DNA from: Candidatus Skiveiella danica
Lineage (GTDB): Bacteria; Pseudomonadota; Gammaproteobacteria; Burkholderiales; Burkholderiaceae_C
NCBI GenBank assembly: GCA_016721925.1
Contig: JADKHE010000013.1
Location: 1-64,000, forward strand
Length of the DNA: 64,000 bases
Direction: 5' to 3'
Shown here: piece by piece, positions 52,836 to 61,190 of the stretch
Position numbering within the stretch: the stretch's first letter is position 1
Layout of the letters: every line of letters begins with the position of its first letter
Notes under the pieces: model-generated
Told to the model about the DNA's origin: nothing
Seen by the model: the letters and a program-made list of their open reading frames with translations, nothing else
Database searches by the model: none
Position numbers and translations under genes: made by a program

Positions 52836-53426
52836 CTATTCAGCGGCTGCGCCCAGCCGGTCGAGTTGCGCTTTCCATTCGGCCACGCCGTCGGCGCCGA
52901 GCCGATCGACGCCGCCGATCAGGGTTTCGCGCACCGGATCAATGCCGACAAAGCTCAGAATGTTGCGCTCCAGCGATCTGACGCCGCTGGCACGGAAATA
53001 CCAGCGGTACACGATGGTCGGCATGCCCAGGGTCACGACCACCCGCGCCGAGCGGCCGGTCAGCCCCTTGCGGCCGAACGGGTTGCCGTCCTTCTCGGTA
53101 AACGCAAAACCGGGTCGCGCCACCTGCTCCAGAAAGCCCTTGAAATGGGCTGGCAGGCCACCCAGCCACAGCGGAAAGAACAGCACCAGATGCTGGGCCC
53201 ACAGAATGTCGGCCTGCACACCCACCAGTGCCGGCGGAACCGGGCCGTGGTCCCATTCGGCCTGACTGCGCAGGATCGGAAAATCCAGCTTCGCCACATT
53301 CACCCGCCGAACGGCATGTCCAGCATCGATCGCACCGGCGGCATAGGCGTCTTCCAAGGCGTGGCAGAGATGCCGGGCATCCGGATCGGGGTGGCCCTGG
53401 ATGATGAGAATGCGTCTGGCGGTCAT
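52836..53426 (-). CDS. NAD(P)H oxidoreductase, flavodoxin-like (MdaB/KefF/YheR family)
   Basis: A 196-residue flavoprotein. Start ATG 53424-53426 (MTARRILIIQGHPDPDARHL). The FMN-binding loop is IIQGHPDPDARH, and the second site is LVLFFPLWLGGLPAHFKGFL (typical F/YPLWWxxxPxxLKG). Later VTLGMPTIVYRWYF and RNILSFVGIDPVRETLIGGV belong to the same family. It would reduce quinones or other electrophiles with NAD(P)H. Divergent from the VF530 gene. Confidence 0.85.
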   Translation of the reverse strand: MTARRILIIQGHPDPDARHLCHALEDAYAAGAIDAGHAVRRVNVAKLDFPILRSQAEWDHGPVPPALVGVQADILWAQHLVLFFPLWLGGLPAHFKGFLEQVARPGFAFTEKDGNPFGRKGLTGRSARVVVTLGMPTIVYRWYFRASGVRSLERNILSFVGIDPVRETLIGGVDRLGADGVAEWKAQLDRLGAAAE

Positions 53427-53577
53427 TTCAGTTACCTCCGGCGTCCTGTTGGTTTCGCGGTATCGCAGCTGGTGCGGCCCGCCTGACCACAGTGTGCGGC
53501 GCCCACCCGACCAACGCAAGCGTACCGGGAAACCAGCCGTCTCCGAAGGGACCGGTCTCCGGTGTCAAAATCGCCGC

Positions 53578-53880
53578 ATGTCCGCCACCCTACCACCTGC
53601 TCCCAACGATGCGCCGCCTGCACAGCCGCGCAATCCGCTGCACGGCATGACACTGGAGGCGATCGTGACGGCGCTGCAGGCCCGATACGGCTGGGAGGGC
53701 TTGGGCGAACGCATCCCCGTGCGCTGCTTCACCCACGACCCCAGCATCGCCTCCAGCCTGAAGTTCCTGCGCAAGACGCCCTGGGCGCGCGACAAGGTGG
53801 AAGGGCTGTACCTGTTCATGCTGCGGGACGACCGGCGCGCCCAGGGCCACGCCGGCACACCGCCGGCCGCGGCACCGTGA
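53578..53880 (+). CDS. VF530 family DNA-binding-like protein
   Basis: A 100-residue protein. The VF530 (DUF2132) core is clear: NPLHGMTLEAIVTALQARYG, WEGLGERIPVRCFTHDPSIA and SSLKFLRKTPWARDKVEGLY followed by LFMLRD. The structure of the family suggests a helical nucleic-acid-binding fold. The function is not known. Followed closely by the PNPOx-like gene. Confidence 0.85.
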   Translation: MSATLPPAPNDAPPAQPRNPLHGMTLEAIVTALQARYGWEGLGERIPVRCFTHDPSIASSLKFLRKTPWARDKVEGLYLFMLRDDRRAQGHAGTPPAAAP

Positions 53881-53903
53881 TCGCACCCGCCGCCTATCCC
53901 TCC

Positions 53904-54392
53904 ATGACCCACGAACCCCGCCTGATGCGCGAACTGCGCGACCTGATCGCCGGCCGCCGCGTGGCGGCGCTGGGCACGCTGGACGCCGCCGACCCGGCGC
54001 AGCCTTTCGTCTCGATGGTGCCCTACGCGGTCTGGCCAGGTGGCCCCGCGCTGGTGGTGCACCTCAGCGGCCTGGCGGCACACACACGCAACCTGCAGGT
54101 GCAGCCGCGTGCGTCGCTGCTGGTGATGGCGGCCGAGACGCCGGGCGAGCCGGTGCATGCCTTGCCGCGCGTGTCGCTGGATGTGGTGGCCGACACGCCC
54201 GGGCGCGACAGCGCCGGATGGCAGGCGGCGCGCCATGCCTACCTCGCCCGTTTCCCCGAGGCCGAACCGATGACCACGCTGGGTGACTTCCGTTTCGTGC
54301 TGCTGCGCCCCACGGGCGCGCGCCAGGTGGCCGGCTTCGGCGCCGCGCGCAGCGTGGACGGGGAAGAGCTGGCTCGCGTGCTGGGCGCATGA
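53904..54392 (+). CDS. pyridoxamine-5'-phosphate-oxidase-like (HugZ-type) flavin-binding protein
   Basis: A 162-residue protein, start at ATG 53904 (MTHEPRLMRELRDLIAGRRV). The split-barrel fold is visible in AALGTLDAADPAQPFVSMVP, YAVWPGGPALVVHLSGLAAH and TRNLQVQPRASLLVMA. A region with PMTTLGDFRFVLLRPTGARQ and VAGFGAAR corresponds to the HugZ/PNPOx-like C-terminus. Such proteins bind FMN, haem or F420; the ligand is unknown. The stop overlaps the RluA-family gene start (ATGA). Confidence 0.8.
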   Translation: MTHEPRLMRELRDLIAGRRVAALGTLDAADPAQPFVSMVPYAVWPGGPALVVHLSGLAAHTRNLQVQPRASLLVMAAETPGEPVHALPRVSLDVVADTPGRDSAGWQAARHAYLARFPEAEPMTTLGDFRFVLLRPTGARQVAGFGAARSVDGEELARVLGA

Positions 54393-55099
54393 GCGCAGTG
54401 GCCGCAGGCGGACCCGAATCCGCTCCGCCCTGGTCCGCGGGCCCGCCCGTGCCGCCCGGCCTGCAGGTGGTGCACGCCGACGACGCCCTGCTGGTGTTCG
54501 ACAAACCCGCCGGCCTGCTGGCCGTGCCCGGGCGCGGCGAGGACAAGCAGGACTGCCTGGCGGCCCGCGCGCAGGCCGCGTTTCCCGACGCCCTGGTGGT
54601 GCACCGGCTCGACATGGCCACCTCCGGCCTGATCGTCATGGCCCGTGGCCCGGCCGCCCAACGCGCGCTCAACCTCGGCTTTGAAAAGCGCCAGGTGCAC
54701 AAACAGTACGTCGCGGTGGTGCAGGGTCTGCTGGCACCGCCCGAGACCGACGAGGGCTGGGGACTGATCGACCTGCCCCTGATCCTGGACTGGCTGAACC
54801 GCCCGCGCAGCATCGTCGATCACGAGCAGGGGCGGCCCAGCCGCACCCGCTGGCGGGTGCTGGCGCACGACGCGGCTGCGGGCACCACCCGCGTGCTGCT
54901 GGAGCCCGTCACCGGACGCTCGCACCAGTTGCGCGTGCACCTGCAGGCGCTGGGCCATCCCATCGTGGGCGATCCGCTCTATGCGCCTGCCCAGGAAACT
55001 GGCTCTTCCAGCCGCCTGCTGCTGCACGCGCAGCGTCTGGCACTGTTTCACCCGGCCACCGGCATGCCGATGGTGTTCGACAGCGCGCCACCGTTCTGA
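54389..55099 (+). CDS. RluA-family pseudouridine synthase
   Basis: A 236-residue enzyme that isomerises uridine in rRNA or tRNA. The conserved start is LQVVHADDALLVFDKPAGLL, the catalytic Asp is in VVHRLDMATSGLIVMARG, and the C-terminal family motifs are LLEPVTGRSHQLRVHLQALG and HPIVGDPLYAPAQ. No S4 domain is present at the N-terminus. This size and the absence of S4 fit RluA or TruC-like enzymes; the target is unclear. A 4-base overlap joins it to the preceding gene. Confidence 0.9.
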   Translation: MSAVAAGGPESAPPWSAGPPVPPGLQVVHADDALLVFDKPAGLLAVPGRGEDKQDCLAARAQAAFPDALVVHRLDMATSGLIVMARGPAAQRALNLGFEKRQVHKQYVAVVQGLLAPPETDEGWGLIDLPLILDWLNRPRSIVDHEQGRPSRTRWRVLAHDAAAGTTRVLLEPVTGRSHQLRVHLQALGHPIVGDPLYAPAQETGSSSRLLLHAQRLALFHPATGMPMVFDSAPPF

Positions 55100-55136
55100 A
55101 GACCCACCTCGTCGGCCGTCGCGCTACCATGCGCCC

Positions 55137-55888
55137 ATGAAACCATCCCTCACGATCCTCACCGGCGCTTCGCGCGGCATGGGCCTGGCCCTGGCGCGGC
55201 AATTGCTCGCCCGCGGCGGCACGGTGCTCACCCTCTCGCGCACCGTCAACCACTCCTGAGCGCCGACGTGCCAGCGCTGGCGCCACGCTCGTCCCGTGGT
55301 CCGTGGACCTGGCCGAGGCGCCAGGCAGCCACGCGCCTGGCGGCCTGGCTGGCGGAACAGCCGCCTGGGGCCTTCGGATCGGCCACGCTGATCAACAACG
55401 CCGGCGTGATTGCTGGCATCGGCCCGCTGAGCCACGCCGATGCGGGCGATCTGGCCCATGCCCTGCGCGTGGGCCTGGAGGCGCCGATGGCGCTGACGGC
55501 GGCCTTCCTGCACGCCACCGCCGCCTGGCCCGTGCCGCGCAAGGTGCTCAACATTTCGTCCGGCCTGGGCCGCCGCGCGATGGCCTCTCAGGCGGGTTAC
55601 TGCGCCGCCAAGGCCGGCATGGACCACTTCACCCGCTGCCTGGCGCTGGAAGAAGCGCTGAAGCCGGACGGCGCCCGGGTGTGCTCGCTGGCGCCCGGCG
55701 TGATCGACACCGACATGCAGGTGCGGTTGCGCGGCGCCGCCAGCACCGCCTTTCCGGACGTGGGCAACTTCATCGGCCTGAAGGACAAGGGCCTGCTGAG
55801 CAGCCCGGATGGTGCGGCGGCCCAGGTGCTGGGCTACCTGGGCCGTGCCGATTTCGGCGCCAACCCGGTCGCCGACGTACGGGATTGA
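55137..55888 (+). CDS. Short-chain dehydrogenase/reductase, frame-broken
   Basis: An SDR enzyme using NAD(P). The N-terminal nucleotide motif ILTGASRGMGLALARQLLAR is in the first frame, which stops at 55259. Between about 55255 and 55380 two frame changes occur; expected WSVDLAEAP and RLAAWLAEQPPGAFGSATL can be read. The rest is in frame: LINNAGVIAGIGPL, KVLNISSGLGRRAMASQAGY with the catalytic Tyr-x3-Lys (GYCAAKAGMDHF) and LAPGVIDTDMQ. Corrected length is about 250 residues. The substrate is unknown. Confidence 0.82.
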
Positions 55889-55919
55889 GGCTTGAAACAG
55901 GGCCTTCCGTCCTATTTCT

Positions 55920-55978
55920 TGACAAGAATCGCACCTTCCCAGCGCGGAATGGTCATTATCTGCTCCTGATTCAGGAGT
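55920..55978 (-). repeat. intergenic palindromic repeat, copy G
   Basis: Minus-strand reading ACTCCTGAATCAGGAGCAGA, then TAATGACCATTCCGCGCTGG and GAAGGTGCGATTC. The inner centre GACCATTCC-GCGCT-GGGAA is well conserved. It lies between the SDR gene and ppk2. Confidence 0.7.
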
Positions 55979-56031
55979 GTTTCCTGGCGCGGTGAGCCCA
56001 TCCCGTTGACCAGGTGGGCGCAGCGGCCGGC

Positions 56032-56979
56032 TCAATACACCTGCGGCACCAGGATTTCTTGCGGCACCGGCTGGCGCACATAGTCGTCGTGGCGCTCGCG
56101 CGGCGGCAGCACCACCGGCGCGCGCTCGATCTCGCGGTAGTCCATCTGCGCCAGCAGGTGGTGGATGCAGTTCAGGCGGGCTTTCTTCTTGTCGTCGGCC
56201 GGCACGATCCACCAGGGCGCGTCGTCGATGTGGGTGCGCGCCAGCATCGCCTCCTTGGCGCGGGTGTAGTCCTCCCAGCGCCGGCGCGACTCCAGGTCCA
56301 TCGGGCTGAGCTTCCACTGCTTGAGCGGGTCGTGGATGCGCCCGAGAAAGCGCAGGTTCTGCTCGTCGTCCGAAATCGAGAACCAGTACTTGATGAGCTG
56401 GATGCCCGAGCGCACCAGCATCTTCTCGAACTCGGGCACGTCGCGGAAAAAGGCCTCGACATCGTCTTCCGAACAAAAGCCCATGACCCGCTCCACACCG
56501 GCGCGGTTGTACCAGCTGCGGTCGAACAGCACCATCTCGCCGGCGGCCGGCAGGTGCGCCACGTAGCGCTGGAAGTACCACTGCGTGCGCTCGCGGTCGT
56601 TGGGCGCCGGCAGCGCCGCCACGCGGCACACGCGCGGGTTCAGGCGCTGGGTGATGCGCTTGATCACGCCGCCCTTGCCGGCGGCATCACGCCCTTCGAA
56701 GAGGATCACCACCTTGTGGCCGCTGGCCACCACCCAGTCCTGCAGCTTGACCAGCTCACCCTGCAGGCGAAACAACTCGCGGAAGTAGTGGCGCCGGGTT
56801 TCGCGGCTTTCCAGCGTGAAGTCGGGCGAGGTGTCGCCCGTCAGCGCGGCGACCGTGCGGTCTTCGAACTCCAGCTCCAGCTCCTCGTCGTAGCCATCGA
56901 TCAGGTCGCGGTGGATGCGATCCATCAGGGCATCGTCGGCAGACAGGGGGATCTCGGGGGCATTCAGGGGCTCGCTCAT
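56032..56979 (-). CDS. ppk2: Polyphosphate kinase 2
   Basis: A 315-residue kinase that uses polyphosphate to phosphorylate nucleotides or the reverse. I start at ATG 56977-56979 (MSEPLNAPEIPLSADDALMD). P-loop: VVILFEGRDAAGKGGVIKRI (residues about 90-110). The lid and substrate motifs are NPRVCRVAALPAPNDRERTQ, WYFQRYVAHLPAAGEMVLFD and RSWYNRAGVERVMGFC. A helical tail with YTRAKEAMLARTHIDDAPWW completes the one-domain PPK2. It is the short one-domain form, as in PPK2 classes I or III; the class cannot be stated with certainty. Confidence 0.92.
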   Translation of the reverse strand: MSEPLNAPEIPLSADDALMDRIHRDLIDGYDEELELEFEDRTVAALTGDTSPDFTLESRETRRHYFRELFRLQGELVKLQDWVVASGHKVVILFEGRDAAGKGGVIKRITQRLNPRVCRVAALPAPNDRERTQWYFQRYVAHLPAAGEMVLFDRSWYNRAGVERVMGFCSEDDVEAFFRDVPEFEKMLVRSGIQLIKYWFSISDDEQNLRFLGRIHDPLKQWKLSPMDLESRRRWEDYTRAKEAMLARTHIDDAPWWIVPADDKKKARLNCIHHLLAQMDYREIERAPVVLPPRERHDDYVRQPVPQEILVPQVY

Positions 56980-57100
56980 GGTGGCTGAAGTGTGGCGCCC
57001 GCCTGTGACGGATTGATGACAGACCGGGCGCGGGTTGTCAGCCCGCTGTAGCCGAAAGTGGGGAAAATAGGCGCTTTCACCCACAATCCAGGAGACTCCC

Positions 57101-58285
57101 ATGAGCCGTGAAGTTGTTGTTGTCAGCGGTGTGCGCACCGCCATTGGTACCTATGGCGGAAGCCTGAAGGACATCCCGCCCACCGACCTGGCCGCCCAGG
57201 TCGTGCGCGAGTCGCTGGCGCGTGCCGGCGTCGACGGCAAGGACGTGGGCCACGTTGTGTTCGGCCACGTGGTCAACACCGAGCCCAAGGACATGTACCT
57301 GTCGCGCGTGGCGGCCATCAACGGCGGCTGCGCCGAGGGCACGCCGGCCTTCAACGTGAACCGCCTGTGCGGCTCGGGCCTGCAGGCCATCGTCTCGGCC
57401 AGCCAGTCCATCCTGCTCGGCGATACCGACATCGCCATCGGGGGCGGTGCCGAGAACATGAGCCGCGGCCCGTACGCCAGCCTGAACATGCGCTGGGGCG
57501 CACGCATGGGCGACACCAAGATGATCGACATGGTGGTCGGTGCGCTGCACGACCCCTTCCACACCATCCACATGGGCGTGACGGCCGAGAACGTGGCCGC
57601 CAAGTACGGCATCACCCGCGAGATGCAGGACGCGCTGGCCGTCGAGAGCCACAACCGCGCCCAGCGCGCCACCGCGGCCGGCTACTTCAAGGACCAGATC
57701 GTCCCCGTCACGCTCAAGAGCAAGAAGGGCGAGGTGGCCTGGGCCACCGACGAGCATTTCCGCCCCGACTGCAAGCTGGAAGACATGGCCAAGCTCAAGC
57801 CCGTGTTCGTGAAGGAAAACGGCACCGTGACCGCCGGCAACGCCTCTGGCATCAATGACGCCGCCGCCGCCGTCGTGCTGATGGAAGCCGGCGCCGCGAA
57901 GGCCCGCGGTGCCAAACCGCTGGCCCGCCTGGTGGGCTACGCGCACACCGGCCTGGACCCCAAGATCATGGGCGTGGGCCCCATCTCGGCCACGCAAGCC
58001 GTGCTGAAGAAGACCGGCCTCACGGTCAACGACCTGGACGTGATCGAGGCCAACGAAGCCTTCGCCGCGCAAGCCTGCGCCGTGACCCGCGAACTGGGCC
58101 TGGACCCGGCCAAGGTCAACCCCAACGGCTCCGGCATCTCGCTGGGTCACCCCATCGGCGCCACCGGCGCGCTGATCACCGTGAAAGCGCTGTACGAGTT
58201 GCAGCGCGTCAATGGACGCTACGCCCTGGTCACGATGTGCATCGGCGGCGGGCAAGGCATTGCCGCGATCTTCGAGCGCATGTAA
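57101..58285 (+). CDS. bktB: Acetyl-CoA acetyltransferase / beta-ketothiolase (BktB type)
   Basis: A 394-residue thiolase that condenses two acetyl-CoA or splits ketoacyl-CoA, as used in polyhydroxyalkanoate metabolism. Active-site Cys90 in NVNRLCGSGLQAIVSASQS, the conserved ENMSRGPYA, catalytic His in NPNGSGISLGHPIGATGALI and second Cys in VTMCIGGGQGIAAIFERM are all present. The sequence resembles BktB of Burkholderiales (opening MSREVVVVSGVRTAIG), which prefers longer 3-ketoacyl-CoA, more than PhaA. No pha genes are adjacent, so the storage role is inference. A terminator follows. Confidence 0.9.
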   Translation: MSREVVVVSGVRTAIGTYGGSLKDIPPTDLAAQVVRESLARAGVDGKDVGHVVFGHVVNTEPKDMYLSRVAAINGGCAEGTPAFNVNRLCGSGLQAIVSASQSILLGDTDIAIGGGAENMSRGPYASLNMRWGARMGDTKMIDMVVGALHDPFHTIHMGVTAENVAAKYGITREMQDALAVESHNRAQRATAAGYFKDQIVPVTLKSKKGEVAWATDEHFRPDCKLEDMAKLKPVFVKENGTVTAGNASGINDAAAAVVLMEAGAAKARGAKPLARLVGYAHTGLDPKIMGVGPISATQAVLKKTGLTVNDLDVIEANEAFAAQACAVTRELGLDPAKVNPNGSGISLGHPIGATGALITVKALYELQRVNGRYALVTMCIGGGQGIAAIFERM

Positions 58286-58334
58286 TCGATTGCCGAAAAA
58301 AGCCGCTCGGCTTGCCGGGCTGAGCTCGCAAACA

Positions 58335-58357
58335 GAGGGCCCCTTGGGGCCCTTTGT
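58335..58357 (+). terminator. rho-independent terminator after the thiolase gene
   Basis: GGGCCCC, TT loop, GGGGCCC, then TTTGTCTT: a 7-bp GC-only stem with a T-rich tail, about 50 bases after the stop of the thiolase gene. Confidence 0.75.
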
Positions 58358-58380
58358 CTTGTTGCGCAGCTCTGGGCCCC

Positions 58381-58404
58381 GCGCTGTCTGACGTCAGACA
58401 GCGC
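58381..58404. promoter_or_regulatory. perfect 24-base palindrome at the end of the hexarate operon
   Basis: The arms GCGCTGTCTGA and TCAGACAGCGC surround a central CG, so the 24 bases are identical to their own reverse complement. It overlaps the stop codon of the dehydrogenase gene (58394-58396). It can form a strong hairpin without a loop, or be bound by a dimeric protein. There is no T-run, so a simple terminator is not certain. Confidence 0.5.
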
Positions 58405-59823
58405 CGTGGCGCGCCAGCAGCCATGCCGGCGCCTCCTGCAGTGCCACGGGGCGCAGAAAGCGGTCAAGGGCCGCCCATCCGACGGACGTGGTGCCGGGCT
58501 GGGTAGATGCCGGGAACGGCCCGCCGTGCTGCTGGCCTGCGGTGACGGCCACACCGGTCGGGAAACCGGCAAACAGCACGCGCCCGGCCACCTGCGTGGC
58601 TGCGTGCACCAAGGCGGCGTTCGCTTCGCTGGCCTCGTCTGCACCCCAGATCGTCACCGTCAGCGTGCCGCCAACGGCCTGCAGTGCCTCGATGGCCTGA
58701 TCTGTTCCAGTGACGCGGACCACCAGCGCGGCGGGGCCGAAGACTTCTTCGTGCAGGTGTTTGCTGGCGATGAAGGTCGCCCCATCGACCTGGGCCAGAA
58801 AAGGCCGTGGCGGCTCGCCGTCCGCCGCGCAGTCGGCCAGCAGGGGCTGCAGGTGCGGATGTGCGGCCCAGGCGGCGCAGCCGGCCTCGAAGCCGGCACG
58901 CATGTGCGGCGTGAGCATCGCGTGAGTTGGTACGAGCCTGAGCGCGTCGACCAGGGTGGCAACAAAGGCGTCACCCGCCGCGCCGGCCGGCACCAGGATC
59001 ACGCCTGGGCTGGTGCAGAACTGGCCACAGCCCACGGTGATCGAGCCGGCCAGGCCTTTGGCCAGCTCTGCGCCATTGGCCGCCAGCGCCGCAGGCAAAG
59101 CGACCACGGGGTTGACCGAGCCGAGTTCGCCGAAGAAGGGAATCGGACGCTCGCGCGACTGCGCCACCTTCTCCAGCGCCAGGCCCCCACGCACCGAGCC
59201 GGTGAAGGCGGCCGCGGCGATCAGCGGGTGCGCCACCAGCGCGGCGCCCACCTCGTTGCCGTGGCGATCGATCAGGCCAAACACGCCAGCCGGCAGGCCT
59301 TGCGCGGCCACCACGGCCGAGGCCAGCGCGGCCACCTCGCGCGACAGGCGGGGTGACCGCTGTGCGCGCGCACCACCACCGGGCAGCCAGCGGCCAGGGC
59401 TGATGCGGTGTCGCCGCCCAGCACCGAGAAGGCAAAGGGAAAGTTGGAGGCCGCAAACATGGCTACCGGCCCCAGCGGCACCCGCACCCGCAACAGGTGC
59501 GGGTGGCCCACGGGCGGCGCGCCGGGCACGGCCGGGTCATCGGTGGCGACGGACGCCGCGCCCTGCTCGACCTGGATGGCGAAGCCGCGCAGTTGGAAGG
59601 CCGTGCGGTCAAGTTCGCCATTCAGTCGGGCCAGGCCGAGGCAGGTTTCCTCGTCCGCCAGGGGCACCAGCTGGTCGCGATGGGTTTCGAGCGCCTCGGC
59701 CAAACCGCGCAGGAGGGTGGCGCGGATGGCAGCGTCGCTGGCGCCGTAACGGGCAAAGGCCGCATGGGCGGCAAAGGCAGCAGCATCCACATCGGGCGCG
59801 GAGGGCGCAGTGAAATCAGTCAT
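58394..59823 (-). CDS. 2-oxoglutarate semialdehyde (2,5-dioxovalerate) dehydrogenase, one frame change
   Basis: An aldehyde dehydrogenase family protein that oxidises 2-oxoglutarate semialdehyde to 2-oxoglutarate, the last step of hexarate use here. N-terminal half: AAFAAHAAFARYGASDAAIR, VPLGPVAMFAASNFPFAFSV and ALAAGCPVVVRAHSGHP. After one frame change at about 59340 it continues with AAFTGSVRGGLALE, ELGSVNPVVALPAALAANG (catalytic Glu region), VGCGQFCTSPGVILVPAG with the catalytic Cys in GQFCTSPG, and HLHEEVFGPAALVVRV. Corrected length is about 500 residues. First in distance from kdgD, it closes the pathway and is the last gene of the operon. Confidence 0.88.
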
Positions 59824-59840
59824 GGGAAGGTGCTTAGGGT

Positions 59841-61166
59841 TCAGCGCACCAGGCAGGGGCGCTTGGGGTCAAAGGTCCAGCCGGGGATCAGGTATTGCAT
59901 CGCGAGGGCGTCATCGCGCGCACCCAGGCCATGCCGAAGGTAGAGCTGGTGGGCTTTTTCCACCTCGGCCATGTCGAGTTCCACACCCAGGCCGGGCTTC
60001 TTGGGCACCTGCACGTAGCCGCCTTCAATGCGCAGCGGCTCTTTGGTCAGGCGCTGACCGTCCTGCCAGATCCAGTGGGTGTCGATGGCGGTGACCTTGC
60101 CTGGCGCGGCGGCGCCGACATGGGTGAACATGGCCAGTGAAACGTCGAAATGGTTGTTGGAGTGCGAGCCCCAGGTCAGCCCCCAGTCGCGGCAGGTCTG
60201 GGCCACACGCACGCTGCCGGCCATGGTCCAGAAATGCGGGTCGGCCAGCGGAATGTCCACGCTCTGCAGCGCCAGCGCATGCGCCAGCTGCCGCCAGTCG
60301 GTGGCCACCATGTTGGTCGCCGTGGGCAAGCCAGTGGACCGGCGGAATTCCGCCATCACCTCGCGCCCCGAATAGCCGTCTTCGGCGCCGCAGGGGTCTT
60401 CGGCGTAGGCCACGACACCGCGCATCTTCTGCCCCAGCCGGATCGCGTCGTTCAGCAGCCAGCCACCGTTGGGGTCCAGGGTCACGCGGGCTTCAGGGAA
60501 ACGCTCGTGCAGGGCCGTGACGGCCTCCACTTCCTCGTCGCCACGCAGCACACCGCCCTTGAGCTTGAAGTCCTGGAAACCGTAGCGCGCCTGCGCGGCC
60601 TCGGCCAGGCGCACGACGGCTGCAGGCGTCATGGCCATCTGATGGCGCAGGCGGCACCACGCGTCGGGATTGTCAGGCTCACTCGCATAGGGCAAGTCGG
60701 TTTTCGTGCGGTCGCCCACGAAGAACAGGTAGCCCAACACCTCCACGGCCTCGCGCTGCTGGCCCTCGCCCAGCAGAGCCGCCACCGGCACGCCCAGGAG
60801 CTGGCCTTGCAGGTCCAGCAAGGCCGATTCCACCGCGGTCACGGCGTGGATGGTGGTGCGCAGATCGAAGGTCTGCAGGCCGCGGCCGCCGCTGTCTCGG
60901 TCGGCAAAGCGCGCGCGCATGGCGTTCAGGATGGCCTGAAGGTTGCCGATGGGCTGGCCTTCGACCAGGGGGCGGGCATCTTCCAGCGTCTGGCGGATTC
61001 TTTCGCCGCCAGGCACTTCGCCGACGCCGGTGTGGCCGCTGCTGTCCTGCACGATCAGCAGGTTGCGGGTGAAGAAGGGCGCGTGCGCGCCGGAGAGGTT
61101 GAGCAGCATGCCGTCGCGCCCGGCGACGGGGACGACACGCACAGTCAAGACGACGGGAGTGGACAT
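59841..61166 (-). CDS. gudD: Glucarate dehydratase
   Basis: An enolase-superfamily enzyme that dehydrates D-glucarate (and L-idarate) to 5-dehydro-4-deoxyglucarate. The intact 441-residue protein has the general base in KLKGG (residues 201-205), a metal-binding set in VTLDPNGGWLLNDAIRLG, YAEDPCGAEDGYSGREVMAE and TNMVATDW, and the second base His in WGSHSNNHFDVSLAMFTHVG. The N-terminal capping domain includes GEVPGGERIRQTLEDARPLV. It lies between garD and the dehydrogenase and forms the entry for glucarate. Confidence 0.95.
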   Translation of the reverse strand: MSTPVVLTVRVVPVAGRDGMLLNLSGAHAPFFTRNLLIVQDSSGHTGVGEVPGGERIRQTLEDARPLVEGQPIGNLQAILNAMRARFADRDSGGRGLQTFDLRTTIHAVTAVESALLDLQGQLLGVPVAALLGEGQQREAVEVLGYLFFVGDRTKTDLPYASEPDNPDAWCRLRHQMAMTPAAVVRLAEAAQARYGFQDFKLKGGVLRGDEEVEAVTALHERFPEARVTLDPNGGWLLNDAIRLGQKMRGVVAYAEDPCGAEDGYSGREVMAEFRRSTGLPTATNMVATDWRQLAHALALQSVDIPLADPHFWTMAGSVRVAQTCRDWGLTWGSHSNNHFDVSLAMFTHVGAAAPGKVTAIDTHWIWQDGQRLTKEPLRIEGGYVQVPKKPGLGVELDMAEVEKAHQLYLRHGLGARDDALAMQYLIPGWTFDPKRPCLVR

Positions 61167-61190
61167 GGATGGAATCAGAAAAGGGAAAAC

